NCBI RefSeq assembly: GCF_000247815.1
Contig: NC_021681.1
Location: 20,153,495 to 20,217,494 of the forward strand
DNA: 64,000 nt
Direction of reading: 5' to 3'
Source: Ficedula albicollis
Taxonomy: Eukaryota; Chordata; Aves; Passeriformes; Muscicapidae
Position 1 is the stretch's first letter, and every line of letters starts with the position of its first letter. The translations under genes were made by a program, and so were the position numbers. Below, piece after piece: positions 1 through 16,535 of this stretch. The notes under the pieces were generated by a model. It saw only the letters and a list, made by a program, of their open reading frames with translations. It was not told where the DNA came from and did not search any database.

Positions 1-807
1 TTCAGTGGGATGTGAAAACTGGATGGAAAATACCTCCATGCTCAGATAAAACAACTGCTTTGGAAAACAACTGCTTTCAGCAGGCTTTAAGAGGTAACAT
101 TCCTATTTCATGTCATCCTATACCACACTTCCCACCTGAAAAGGTGTCATCCTCAAAAGCAGACACTGGAAAGCTCTTTAAGGATCTTTTAATTGTGGGG
201 TTGGTTGATACAGAAAGCTACAAGATGGAAAGGGAGAATTAGAGGTGAGTTGAAATCCTCCACAGCAGAGATGCTGCAGCTCAACACTCAGACTGAAGGA
301 CATCTTGTTTGGAAGCAGAGCAGGACCACATTCTCTTCCTCAAGCTGTCAGCTGATCTAGACCTAAATATTCCTTTTACAATATGTTGGTAATAAAACCT
401 TTGAAGCCAGCATGGGATTAACATGGGATGTTGCTCTGAAATCTGACATTGTGATAGAGAAAATCAGAAATGAGTGGTAGGGTTGGCAGGGAAGCTGCTT
501 GCAGCCCTGCTCAGGAGAGAGTGGGGCTGGAAAATGCACCTCTTGCTGGATCATTGCAAAAGCTCATTTATATCCTCTCTTTTCCAATGTTCTGTGCTGG
601 GTGGCTTGGAAAGAGCAACAGGACAATGCAAAAGTGGTCAGGCAGCATCTTCCCAACTGCTGGTGACCTGTGACATTTAATTTTAGTCAGCCTCACTGGA
701 GCATTTTTCAAGAATTCTACAGCTTTTTGAATTAATTTGTATTTCTGGTATCCATAACATCTTGTGGCAATCACAGGGGGTTTCCAAGGTGCCATTGAAC
801 ATGAATA
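1..807. other. Unique non-coding sequence, nothing recognised
   Basis: Mixed-composition DNA with no coherent reading frame, no repeat I can name and no RNA gene. Short frames occur on both strands but are the length expected by chance and show no domain, signal peptide or codon pattern. Confidence 0.5.
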
Positions 808-928
808 GAGATATAAGGCAGTTCTGTTTTGGTAGCATTGAGCAAGTCCTTGCAAATACTTTTCCACGGAGATACAAGGCAGTTCTGTTTTGGTAACATT
901 GAGCAAGTCCTTGCAAATACTTTTCCAC
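808..928. repeat. 61-bp tandem duplication, two copies
   Basis: A unit beginning GAGATA(T/C)AAGGCAGTTC is present at 808-868 and again, head to tail, at 869-928. The copies differ at only a few bases (for example GATATAAGG against GATACAAGG), so the duplication is fairly recent. It abuts the larger duplication that starts at 928, so the two may have arisen in one rearrangement. Confidence 0.85.
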
Positions 929-1463
929 CTTAACTGGAGAGCAGACACCAAATGGGATCTGGCTGGACCCCAAAACAAATAAATAGTGCTGATGTTCAGA
1001 AAGGAAACACCAGTTGTCCTTAAATAGTCAAGCATTGTTCTCCGACTTCCTGCAATAATCTCTGCCTTTTTACCCAAAAAGATTCCTAATTGTGTCCAAT
1101 ACTTCTCTGGTGTCTGCCTGCTGTGTGTTTGCAACATTTGTGATTTTTACCCTTTTTCTTTTGACTTCCTGCAAAAATCTCTGCCTTTTTACCCAAAGAG
1201 ATTCCTAATTGTGTCCAATACTTCTCTGGTCCTTAACTGGAGAGCAGACACCAAATGGGATCTGGCTGGACCCCAAAACAAATAAATAGTGCTGATGTTC
1301 AGAAAGGAAACACCAGTTGTCCTTAAATAGTCAAGCATTGTTCTCTGACTTCCTGCAAAAATCTCTGCCTTTTTACCCAAAGAGATTCCTAATTGTGTCC
1401 AATACTTCTCTGGTGTCTGCCTGCTGTGTGTTTGCAACATTTGTGATTTTTACCCTTTTTCTT
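928..1463. repeat. 303-bp-offset tandem duplication with a nested third part-copy
   Basis: The block starting CCTTAACTGGAGAGCAGACA at 928 recurs at 1231, and similarity runs about 233 bases in each copy (928-1160 and 1231-1463). The linker 1161-1230 is itself a third copy of the internal segment starting GACTTCCTGCAAAAATCTCT, also found near 1042 and 1346. On the minus strand the unit has a TATTTAAGG box and a stop-free stretch. It could be part of a worn LTR or other interspersed repeat, but I cannot name a family. The open frames through it are by-products of the duplication. Confidence 0.8.
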
Positions 1464-3432
1464 TGAACAATCCTGTGCCCAATACACAGCACGTGGGGTT
1501 TGAAGTGGATATTCCTTGTCACCTCCTGGATGAAATATCCATAAGGTGATACCTGTCCATACAGCTTGATGTCACAGCCTGGTGAGTGCCAGGGAGACAC
1601 AGAGCTGAGAGATGCCCCAGGGATGGGGCACATGGGGAATGTGTGGATACCAGCAGGGATGATGAGGACAACTGAGGACTTCTCTGCTCAATCAGCAGTG
1701 CCTGAGCACTCACAGCTGCTCCCAAAGGCAACAGCCACTCTTGGGGAAATGGAGGTGATAAAGCTGTGAGAGGGAAGTGTGACTGAGATGGCACAGCAGC
1801 CCAGAAACACCTGGGGCCAGGTCCAGCGTGGCTGGGCATGGAGGCTCCAGCTGGAGGTGACCCAGCAGCTGCTCAAAACCTTCAGAGCAATATAAAACAT
1901 GGAATATTGCAGTGGCTGGAGGATGGGGCTGGCAGCTCTTGTACCTGATGGGAAGATGCTGCCAGCAAAGGGGGGGACTGAGCCGCAGCAGGAGACACCA
2001 TGATCATGGGAGATGATGATCTGGGACCCTGCCAGGGTGAGCAGAGGGAGAGCAGCTCTCTAGAGCTGTCTGGGAGAGAGGAAAATAAACCTTTGGTCCA
2101 TAGGGCACAAGTTCTTGTGAGAGCTGGGCAGTTTGTCTGTTGCTCCAGCCATGGATAAACACCCTTCAGGAGCCTCAAGGCACAAAGCAAAGAGGGAACC
2201 CTGTGTTCCAATCTGCCACCTGTATTTTTCTCCTGGGAATTGTAGAGTATTTTCCCATTTTAATTATCCTCTTTCCATCTAGATCTTGTTCTTCTGTAAA
2301 TTAGTCACTGGCATAAAAAGGGAAGGTGACAGACACAACCCAATTAACTTCTGCTGGTGATTCATCCTTAAAAGTCTCTGCACATTCACAGGGCTGTGAT
2401 GGGACATAGGCATGGAATCCTCTCCCCAGCACCTGGCCCACTTGGGTGTTAAACCTGCACACCTTCTGGTGGCACCTGATGCCTTGCTGAGAAGAGTTCA
2501 TCCTACATTTCGTTTTTGCTGAGGAGCACTGACCCAAACCTGTCCTGTGAGGGATCAGGAGCTTACCCTGGCTCTTCTCCCCAGTTTTGAAGAACTTCTT
2601 AGGACACCTCCATGTGGAGTCCAGGGACACAGTGCAGTGGCAGATGACAATGATAAATTTGAAGAATCTGCCACCAAAATATATGTGGAGGCTAATTTGA
2701 CATTTTGCTGATGGGTTGTCCAACCCGCATATCTTATTTAAGTTATGCTTACAAACACACCATGACCTTTGAACACTTCAGTAATGGGTTTGAGCCAGGA
2801 GTGAGTTGTGTTTCACTGAAGTAATTATTTATTCACTTAATGGGGACTGATGGTTCTGCTCAGCTGGGAGCTGTACATAATTAAAACCATGGTCCCTGCC
2901 CCAAGAGGCTTCCAGACTGAAAGATGAAGCAAAGACTGTGCCAGCAGAAATTGCAGGAATCCTGTGTGCTCAAAGTGGAGGTTCAAAAAATTACACTTAA
3001 AAAAACCCTCCAAATGTGAGCTCTTTTCACACAACCTGAGACAGGGCATTTGGGGCTACCATTTAACAGAGGTTTCTGCTTGTATGGCTGCAACACTGAG
3101 TTTATCTTACAGCTTTTGGGAGGACCTCTGACCTATAGCAGCCAACTCTTTCTCAAACTTGGAGGGAAAAAAAAAGAAAAAATATACATATACATACATA
3201 TATATATATATCTACACACACATACACCTAATCCTGAAACTATGCTCAGTGTAACCTGAGGAGAAACATTGCCCAAACTGGAGCTGCCCCCCTTAAACCC
3301 AGCCCAGGAAAGTGTGGGAGCCAGTGCCAGACACCTTGCCCCAGGCAGAGCAGCATGGATCAAAGGGACCTGGGCTAGAGCAACCCTGACATACAGCTGC
3401 TCTGCAGCTGCCAGGAGCCATTGGCTCTCCCC
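1464..3432. other. Unique non-coding sequence with a short AT/CA microsatellite
   Basis: No gene or named repeat is visible. The only simple sequence is an imperfect TA/CA tract at about 3183-3228 (alternating TATA followed by CACACA). Confidence 0.5.
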
Positions 3433-3540
3433 AGACTCGAAGAAGGGCTTGTGTTCCTGAAAGCTTGCCTGTTTTTTTTACTAATTATATAATTTGGCTT
3501 AATAAAAGCTGTTACCTCTCCATACAAATCTTGTGTCTCT
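3433..3540 (+). repeat. Worn ancient interspersed repeat, family not assigned
   Basis: The ordered motifs GAAGAAGGGCTTGTG, GAAAGCTTGCCTG, TTAATAAAAGCTGTTACCTC and CTTGTGTCTC match, in the same order, a repeat end I recognise from turtle and crocodile genomes. There a CTCGAAAGCTTGTCT motif precedes an AATAAAAGATATTACCTCACC motif. I cannot assign a Repbase name. The copy is diverged, as expected for an insertion older than the split of birds from other archosaurs. Confidence 0.4.
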
Positions 3541-4916
3541 TTGAATAGGTTGGCACATTTCCTAATAGAACCAGAAACTGCTTCTTAAACAGAAGTTTGA
3601 CCATTATTGTTATTAAAATAGGAGAGGAAATGGAGGCTCGTTCACAACAAAGTGATATTTATTGCTCAGTTTAATTGCCTAATGTAAAGCGCATGACTGG
3701 GGATTTGGAGGGGCTGATTTGCAGTTTGGTCCCCCTTTGAAACAAAACCACTCAGGGTGAAACTGCATGTTGGAACTCAAGGATTGAAATGGCTCAGGCA
3801 GCTGAGAGAGGAATAGAACTGTTACCTAAGCAAGACTCCTCAGACATCTCCTCAGACTGGGACTTGGTGGCTAATCTTTGGCACATGTGCAGGTTTTGTT
3901 CAGGACAAATAGGGAATAGTTCAAACAAGCATTTTCTGCCCAGCCCCTCCCCAGCAAGCACTGAACCCAACATTTTCCACGAGTGATTCAGCAGCATTGC
4001 GCAGGGGGGTGGGAGCTGCCCTGCACCGAGGTCTGTCAGCATGTAATAAATCCAGCCTGATGGCAATGAAATTGTTGTTTTGGTTTTTTTTTTAATGCCT
4101 GGAAAGCTGCTTTCAAAAGTGGCTATACTGACAGCATGACTTCAAAGGCTAGGGAGGTTTGACTCCTGAGCACAGGAGCTCATGGCTGTGGAGAGTGGGA
4201 ATTCACCCTCTGTCCACAATGATGACCAAGAAAGATGCCCACACAAACCAGAACCTCATACTTCAAACAAGAAAAAAAACAAAAAACCAGTCTAAAGTCC
4301 TTTCCCTATCATAGAGAGGAAGGATTTTCCCTAAGGACTCCCTGAATATCAGCAATATCCTGCCATGCCAAGGGCTCCCAGCACAGCTCCTCTGCAGCCA
4401 GGCAGATGGGACCCGAGGGCTTTCCAACAGCACCGTGGTTTTCCTTAAGTGGCATCTTGTTTATTGTAATGTAACTGCGAGGCTCTGAGCTATTCCCACA
4501 GCACTCTTAGTAATCAGCCCTGGTATGTTGAAGGGCATATTTGTCATGTCTCAGCCAGTCTCTCAGAGAAACAGTCACGGGTCATGCTAGTTACCTAATT
4601 TATATGTCAGGGGCTGCAGGAATGAATCAACAGCATTTTTTTTTTTTTGTATTTTTTCAGACAGTAGCTTGATATTCCCGGCATGCTGAAGCCTAGGAGT
4701 TCCCTTGCTTTTGTGATCATTCACAGTCCCTCCTCGTTTGGCTGATGCTGCAGTAACTCAAGCAGAAAAATGTGCTGTGAGCACAGAGAGCCAGCATCTC
4801 CCCCAGAGATGATTCTCCAGAGCAGCTCCTGTGTGCAGCCCGTGGTGGGACAGTGCCCTTAGATGCAAGCAAGGCCTAGGCTTAGGTCATCAGCTCTTTT
4901 GTGATTCCATTTTGCT
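3541..4916. other. Unique non-coding sequence
   Basis: No supported gene. Short T runs lie near 4083-4093 and 4637-4649. Part of 4440-4700 is AT-rich and repeat-free, but the signal is too weak to call a conserved element. Confidence 0.45.
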
Positions 4917-5193
4917 TGTAGGACCTTCTTAGCCAGCAGAGAAATAGAGATCTGGGAGAGCTGCAAAGAGATTCTGCAAGAAACTTTATTTCTGTGAAGG
5001 GGTCTGACAGCAGCCCAAGTACAGAGAATATCAGAGGGGTTTTATAGGGTTAGGGTTGCTTGAGAAGTGGACCAATAATGTTGCAAGTTGAAAGCTATCC
5101 AATTATTTTAAGGTTTTAGGTAAAGAGGTGACCAATTACTTAGAAGAAAAAAGAACCACTTGCAGCACTAAAAGATAACACGGGGGGTCTACA
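4917..5193 (-). mobile_element. Solo-LTR-like endogenous retroviral element, about 277 bp
   Basis: Read on the minus strand, this interval has the order of a retroviral LTR. It starts TGTAGACCC (plus-strand end GGGTCTACA at 5185-5193). Inverted CCAAT-type motifs follow, then a TATAAAA box (5040-5046), then an AATAAA polyadenylation signal about 50 bases on (4985-4990). It ends GGTCCTACA (plus-strand TGTAGGACC at 4917-4925). The two ends form the imperfect inverted repeat typical of LTR termini. I see no matching target-site duplication (TTTGCT before, AGGGGG after) and no gag, pol or env remnant nearby, so it would be a solo LTR. The 5' limit could extend toward 5260. Confidence 0.55.
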
Positions 5194-5463
5194 AGGGGGT
5201 GAACATTTCTCTAGCATGAGTCATCCTGAGAAGGGATTTCTTATCTAAGGGATAATTTTCCAAGGGGGCCCTGGAGGGGTGTCTGAATCACCCACGGTGG
5301 GTGACCCTGTGAGCTCACTCTGCTGTAGCACACTCAGCCACAGTGCAATTCCTTCAGTGCAAAGGCAACCCACGTGCTTGAGACAGGTGAGGAAATTTTG
5401 GCTATGGCAAACAGGATCTGCCAGACCCGCAGCAGCCTGACAGGGAGCTGGTGGAGTCACCGT
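5194..5463. other. Unique non-coding spacer between LTR-like element and CR1 tail
   Basis: No gene or further repeat recognised. It may include more of the upstream end of the LTR-like element if that element is longer than I call it. Confidence 0.4.
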
Positions 5464-5597
5464 CCCTGGAAGTGCTCAGATGTGCAGATGTGGCAGCTGG
5501 GGACACGGCTTAGTGGTGGCTGGGCAGTGGGGCTGGGTTAATGGCTGCAATCAATGATCTCAGAGGTGCTTTTCCAACATTACTGACTCTGTGATCC
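5464..5597 (+). mobile_element. CR1 LINE 3'-end fragment, sense orientation
   Basis: The motifs CCCTGGAAGTG, CTTAGTGGTGG, GGCAGTGGGGCTGGGTTAATG, ATGATCTCAGAGGTGCTTTT and CCAACATTACTGACTCTGTG occur in the same order as in the avian CR1 3' untranslated end, including the start of the ATTCTATG-type 3' repeat. It is 5'-truncated, as nearly all CR1 copies are, and diverged. Confidence 0.8.
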
Positions 5598-7503
5598 TTA
5601 TTCCATTAGAGCTCTCAGAGGGTGCCCAAAATGAAAGCTGAGGCCAACACCTCCAGCACCAGCTCATCCCAGTGCCAGGCCAGGGGCTGCCCAGCACATC
5701 CACGAGGATACCCCTGAACATGATCCCTCTGAGGGATTTCAGACAGCTCTTCTCCAGCTTGTGAAGCCCTGTTTGTTTATTTCTCTCTGGCCATATGTGT
5801 TTGGGAGGATGGATATAGGAGGCTGTTCCTGATGGAAGCAATATCTGCAGTGCAAAGCAGCAGCTGTGCCATTCCCTAAATCCCATGGGATCCCTGTGCA
5901 TCCACCGTGGTGCTGGGCCAGGGGAGGGGCCCCTGGCTGCAGTGTGCAAAGCAAAGAGCAAATGCTTGAGGCTTGAGCCAGCTCTGCCAGGCTCAGGGCT
6001 GTGGGGTGACCAAGGTTCCCCCACGCTGCTTTAGGGGTGTCCCTGCATTCTGGCGGTGCACTGGGGGGTTTAACCTGGAATCACAAAGCACAGAGGAAGA
6101 TGTTTTACCAAGATCCCGTTTTCTCCAGGCTGGAGGTGAAATAAAACACAAGGCTGTGCCCCAGAGCGTGGGAAACACGGCCAGGTGGGGAGGGGAGAAA
6201 GAAATCCCAATGGGCACAGCCTGCCCTAATGGGGAAACGCACAGGAGCAAATTATCAGCTTTGGGATTTTTTGTTTTGTTTTGTTTTTTTTTTTCTGCAA
6301 GATGAAAGATCACCCATTAACTGTTTCTGGACAACACTTTCCCAAGCCTTTTGTGCAGCAGGTTTTCTTAGAAGGGCTCTCCCAGCACGCCAGGCATCCC
6401 GGGCGGTGGCAGGGGAACGCCCACAGCTGGGGCTGGAGAGGTTTGAACTTGAACTCGTTGATTTAGCTTCGACTTTTCTCTTGATGAAGCACCTGGACTT
6501 AGCCCAAACCTCAACAGTAAGTTATAGCCAAATATTTTTGAGGTTGGTAATGAGATACCAAAGCTTTACTTAAAAAAAACCCCAAAAGTAGCTCTGTCCC
6601 AAATTCCCCTGCAGCATGTGGGGCTGATGCTGCTTGGGGCTGGGGATGGCCAAGCTCTCCCCCAGGTGAACCCAGTGCTCGCTATTTTCACTGCAGGACA
6701 AACATTTGGGCATTTCTGTCGTCACACACCCACAGTTAATTGCGACAGATCACGTCCTCCCCTACCCTAAATTCCTACTTGGCTCCTGGAGTCTCTCACT
6801 TTCCAGCTGGAAAGATGGTGTGAGCTGCAAAGCCTCTGCATTTGAACGAAATCCTGCTAAAGGTAAATGCCTTGAGATCTTCAGGCTCTGGTGCAAAGCA
6901 GCATTACAAGAATCTGCAGCTTGCCTGGGAGAATAGTCAATTAGCAACTAGATGCCCCCCTCAGCAAGGGAAAGGGTTAACTGCTTTGGTTTCCCCCTGA
7001 TGCTTATGGTCAGTGCCAATCAGATCTGGAAAGATAAGAATAAAATATGACTTAAACTTCTGGCTCTTCCTAAAAGCGTATGTTTTAATTGAATTGAGAA
7101 CTAGCTGGTTAATCAGCACAAGGACTAATGGTCTGATCAGCAGGAAATGCTGGTGAAGAACAGCCCCTCTGGCTGGGCTGGGGGCACAGCCTGGACCGGG
7201 GGGCTGTCTGAGCTTTGCAAAGGGATCCAGGCTCCATCCCAGCACCCCGGGAGCAGACACATCCCTGATCCCGAAATTTGCCTCTGGGGCGATGGATGTC
7301 CCTGAAGGGAGCTGCCCCCCTCGGATGTGTCCCTGCTGAACGCCCAGCTGTTCAATCCCTTTTCAGAGGGCACACAGGGGATGAGGGGATGCCAGGGGGG
7401 CAAGCGAACCCTCTGGTCTCAATTGCCTTTGAAAGGGAGAGTGCAAGGATGGGGGGGACAGGATTGCAAAATCAATTTGAAATTTACTGTGTCAAGGGGA
7501 CAG
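5598..7503. other. Unique non-coding sequence with a T-rich tract
   Basis: No supported gene. A TTTTG/T-rich simple tract lies at about 6269-6295. Frames on both strands are short and featureless. Confidence 0.5.
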
Positions 7504-7565
7504 AAAAAAAAAACCAAAAGGATAAAAAAAAAAAAAAAAAACAAAAGGATAAAAAAAAAAAAAAA
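7504..7565. repeat. Imperfect poly-A / ACAAAAGGAT tract
   Basis: A-rich simple sequence in which the phrase ACCAAAAGGAT or ACAAAAGGAT is separated by runs of 15-18 A. The last run (7551-7565) marks the left edge of the sequence that is repeated at 12776, so the duplicate starts inside a homopolymer. Confidence 0.8.
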
Positions 7566-7815
7566 GCCCAGCACCATGCAAGAAATAAACTTTCAAAATT
7601 AAAGAATCAATGGAGAAATGTCCTTCTGGCCACCCCTTCCCCCACAGTGCAAAGCACAGGCTTCCTTCTGATTAAAGCTCCGCCTGGAGCGTTTTCGGTG
7701 GCAGGAGGCCAGGGGACAGCTTAAGGTGCTCGCTGCAGTTTAAGGTGGAGCTGCTTGCTTCGCCTGCCGCGGCAGCACCAGCTGTGGCCACCAGGAGCAG
7801 CGTCCTTGTGCTCGG

Positions 7816-8290
7816 GGTGACACCCCGGACACGGTGACACCCCAAATAGGGTGACACCCCAAACAGGGTGACACCCCGGACACGGTGACACCCCAGACAG
7901 GGTGACACCCCAAACAGGGTGACACCCCGGACACGGTGACACCACAGGCACAGTGACACCCCAAACAGGGTGACACCCCGGACAGGGTGACACCCCGGAC
8001 ACGGTGACACCCCAGACAGGGTGACACCCCAAACAGGGTGACACCCCGGACACGGTGACACCACAGGCACAGTGACACCCCAAACAGGGTGACACCCCGG
8101 ACACAGTGACATTCCAGACACAGTGACACCCCAAACATGGTGACACTCCAGACACAGTGACACCCTGGACACAGTGACACCCCAGACACGGTGACACCCC
8201 AGACAGGGTGACATTCCAGACACAGTGACACCCCAGACATGGAGACACCCCAAACATGGTGACACTCCATACATGGTGACACCCCAGACA
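7816..8290. repeat. 17-bp C-rich minisatellite, copy A part 1
   Basis: About 28 tandem units of GGTGACACCCC(R)GACA(N)G, with point variants such as GGACACG, AAACAGG, AAACATG and CAGGCACAG that define unit types. The plus strand is C-rich, and the minus strand carries a GGGG run in most units. The order of unit types forms higher-order blocks. The array stops abruptly at a pure-G tract. Confidence 0.95.
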
Positions 8291-9115
<825 letters not shown>

Positions 9116-9486
9116 GCTCTGGTTTACACCTCAACATGAGCAAAGTCAGGCTGGCTACATTTTGAATTTTTATTCAAAAAAATGAAATAGGGTTGAAGTG
9201 AGAGGGAAGGATGCAGGAATAAGACGTGCCCCACCGTTAGGAAGAAGTGTTTGGGACGGTCCTGCTGATGCCTGCACGCTGGGCTTTGCTCAGAGCTCTG
9301 CATCCAGCCCCAAACCCTGCAGAAGCCTTGTCCATGGTGGATCCAACATCCCAGCTTTCCAGCAGGGCCAGTAAACAGCCAGCACAGCCCTGCTGCTTCC
9401 TGGGGACCAGTGCTATGGCAAAAGCCCCCAGGAAGAGCCCGCAGGAGGAGAGATCTCAGCCTGCAAACAGGCAGGAGGGCACCTCT

Positions 9487-13689
<4,203 letters not shown>

Positions 13690-15322
13690 ATGCCAGAACA
13701 GCTGGGGCAGCAGGGAAGGGGAGCTGACATGCAGCTCCTGACCCTGAAGGAGGGTGCAGCCCCAACAGGGAGGGGCTCCAGGAACCAGGACCAACACAAG
13801 CAACCCATGCAGAGACCTGTCCCAGCCCCTGGTGGCTGCTCAGAGCCCTTTCTCTACACAAGAGGATGCTACAGTGGAAGGTGGTGGGTCTGATGCCCAC
13901 CAGAAATGCTTTAACCAGCCCCATCCTTGCCTGAGAGGGAAGGAACTCTGGACAGCCTTGTCCAAAACGACACGGGTGCCTCTCTCCAAAGATAACTGCA
14001 ATTTTGGGAGAAGGCTCAGCTGGGCTGCCTTGGATTTGGGCTGCCCTTGGGTCAGCCAAGCCCCTGGGGACTCCTCCCTGTCTCCACAGAGGACAACACA
14101 CGAGGAGGGAGGTCTGGAAGGAAGCAATAACAGCATGAGGTTCAGAAATAGCACACAGAGGTGATGCACATGCCAGCAGGATTTTCAGAAGGACCAATCC
14201 CAGCACAGAGCCCTCCTAAACATGCACAGTGCCATCAAACCTTCAGCATGCTGGCAATCTGGCACTATCTCCCATTTTAATCCAAATACATGAGATTAGA
14301 CCTGGTCAGATCTGGACCAAGCTATAAAGTGGCATGTGCAGTTTTTAAATTGTGCCTGCTGTAGAATACATCTTACAGAGATTTTTTAAAATTTTTATTT
14401 TATTTTATTTAAAGGTAATGTGAGGAACCAGGTGAAAAATACTGTGCAGCTCCCAGAAAGCCCCAGATCCATCTGCATGGTGCCACCATTGAGACTGGAG
14501 AGCTGCCAAGAGCAGAATCTATAAATCATGAACCGAGCCCCCCATTCCCCTCCCTAAATCACAATTGTTTTAAAAAGAAATAAAACATATTGGTTCTTTT
14601 AATTTGCCTTTTGGAGTCTGTGCCTGTAGGCACATTTTCCAGCTTTTCAAAAACACAAAGACCAGAACCTTCTAATTTCTCAGTGAAAGCTGAGCCTCAC
14701 TTAATTTAATTACTTGCATCCAAGAGCCACAGCTTTATGAAAAATTCCAAATATCAGAAGATTGGTATTAAAATCACAGGGGCTGGCAATGCTGAGGTTC
14801 CAGTTAGATGCAGGATTCCTTTTGTGGGTGTCCAAGAAGAGTAGGCACCAATGGGATGCTGTTCTGCTGCAAGAGTAACAAATATAATGAGTTTTGGTCA
14901 ACTGACACAGAAAATAAACCTAATGCCTGCGTTCCTTTGCCAGGTTTGTCCTCGTTTCACACTGACACAGCCCCCAGTGGCTTGTAGTCATGGTGTCATG
15001 GTAATGCACCCAGGATTTAACTGGAGCAGGGCAAAGGTGGCTGGCACTTGCACAAGGGTTTCGGCAGTCACAGGGCAAAGCACCTGGCAAGGGTGATGGG
15101 GAAGCAGGGAGGTGCCAAGGGCAGTTTGGGGCTTAGAAAAGCAAAGCTGAGGCTCAGCCAGCCCTTCAGAGAAGCAGCCTGGTGAAATTATGTGGTATTT
15201 GAGACATCTTTCTTGTTCAGGTCCCAACCTGCACCCTATCAAAGCACTTTTGTTCACCTGGGCTGCTCTCCAGGCTTTGGGTTTAACACTGCAGCCCTGA
15301 CCCCAAGAAGCAGCTTGGGAGC
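13690..15322. other. Unique non-coding sequence
   Basis: No supported gene. An AT-rich simple stretch (TTTTATTTTATTTTATTT-like) lies at about 14389-14414. The flank continues directly from minisatellite copy B. Confidence 0.5.
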
Positions 15323-15620
15323 ACAGAATCATTTCGGTGGAAAGACCTCCAGGATCATTGAGTCCAGCCATTAATCCAGCACTGACAAGTCCATCATCAT
15401 CCCCTTAAACACCACCTATGTGTTTTTTAACCTCCCCGGGGTTAGTGACTCTACCACTTTATTTATCAGCCTGCTACAATGCTTGATCACTCTTTCCATG
15501 AAGAAATTGTTTCTAATATCCCATCTGAACCTCTCCTGGCACACCCTGAGGACGTTTCCCCTTGTCCTATTGCTTGTTATGTGGGAGAAGAGACTGACCC
15601 CCACCTTGCATCCTGTCCTG
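15323..15620 (-). mobile_element. CR1 LINE 3'-end fragment, antisense
   Basis: Starting from CAGAATCATTT, the order GGTGGAAAGACCTCCAGGATC, ATTGAGTCCAGCCATTAA, CCATGAAGAAATTGTTTCTAA, TTCCCCTTGTCCTATTGCTTG and GGGAGAAGAGACTGACCCCC is that of a reversed avian CR1 3' end of about 300 bases. It is moderately diverged and 5'-truncated. Confidence 0.88.
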
Positions 15621-16128
15621 CCTTGGGGTTTCTCCTTGGGCTTTCAGCACTCTCTGTGGTTTCTTCTGGATTTACTTCAGTGGCATTGTCCTCCCAGCCA
15701 GGCTTGGTGTCCCAGCAGCACAAGCACATTCCGTGTTGCTATTCATGGGAATGATGAGATAATGGCCTGAAATCTTGGTTCCTCTAACATAATTGAAAAT
15801 GGAGCAAAACTGCAACTCTAAAAAGGAAGTCTAAATTAGGTTGCAGAAGAGCAAAGGATATTTGACAGCAGGAGCAGGCTCTGGAAAAGCAGTCATTGTT
15901 TCTACTTATGGGTTTTGAAATGTAAATAATTTAACACCCAGATAAGCAGAGGGAAATCTGCTATTTTTGGTTTATTATGAACAAAGACAGCTGTGTATTC
16001 TAAAACACACAGTTCGGCATTAAAAAAAAAATAATAATATAGAAATAATGCTGTCAAGAATGTCTTTAGGTATTTACAGCCCAGTGCCAGGGTCTGGGCT
16101 GGCTGTGCCTTGCATTGCATGAGAACAT
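15621..16128. other. Unique non-coding sequence, partly AT-rich
   Basis: No gene recognised. AT-rich 15780-16060 includes a short A/AATAAT tract at 16021-16042. Confidence 0.45.
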
Positions 16129-16535
16129 GAGTCTCACCAGGTCATCGGAATAAACCCATAAATAAACACCTTGGATGGGCTAATTCTGGGGGTTCATTAA
16201 ACATTTCAGCTGAGGGTTAAAAGCACAGGGAGGGGTTACAAAAGCAGCCTTCAGTGAGCTGGTTGGCTCCATCATCCCAGGTGGTGGATGCGGAGCCAGA
16301 GCAGGATCCTGCTCTCGCCAACGAGTTGCAGCGACCTCGAGTCTCACCAGGTCATCGGAATAAACCCATAAATAAACACCTTGGATGGGCTAATTCTGGG
16401 GGTTCATTAAACATTTCAGCTGAGGGTTAAAAGCACAGGGAGGGGTTACAAAGGCAGCCTTCAGTGAGCTGGTTGGCTCCATCATCCCAGGTGGTGGATG
16501 CGGAGCCAGAGCAGGATCCTGCTCTCGCCAACGAG
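16129..16535. repeat. 197-bp direct duplication with a 13-bp spacer
   Basis: The unit starting GAGTCTCACCAGGTCATCGG is present at 16129-16325 and 16339-16535. I find a single difference by eye (AAAAGCAGCC against AAAGGCAGCC). The spacer is TTGCAGCGACCTC. The near identity means the event is very recent, or else false. No frame through it looks coding. Confidence 0.92.

Noticed and set aside
568..1137. 189-codon minus-strand frame
   Set aside because: It runs through the 61-bp and 303-bp duplications. No domain is recognisable and the repeated peptide merely follows the DNA duplication.
5046..5057. Interstitial telomere repeat (AGGGTTAGGGTT)
   Set aside because: Under two and a half units, inside the LTR-like element; chance.
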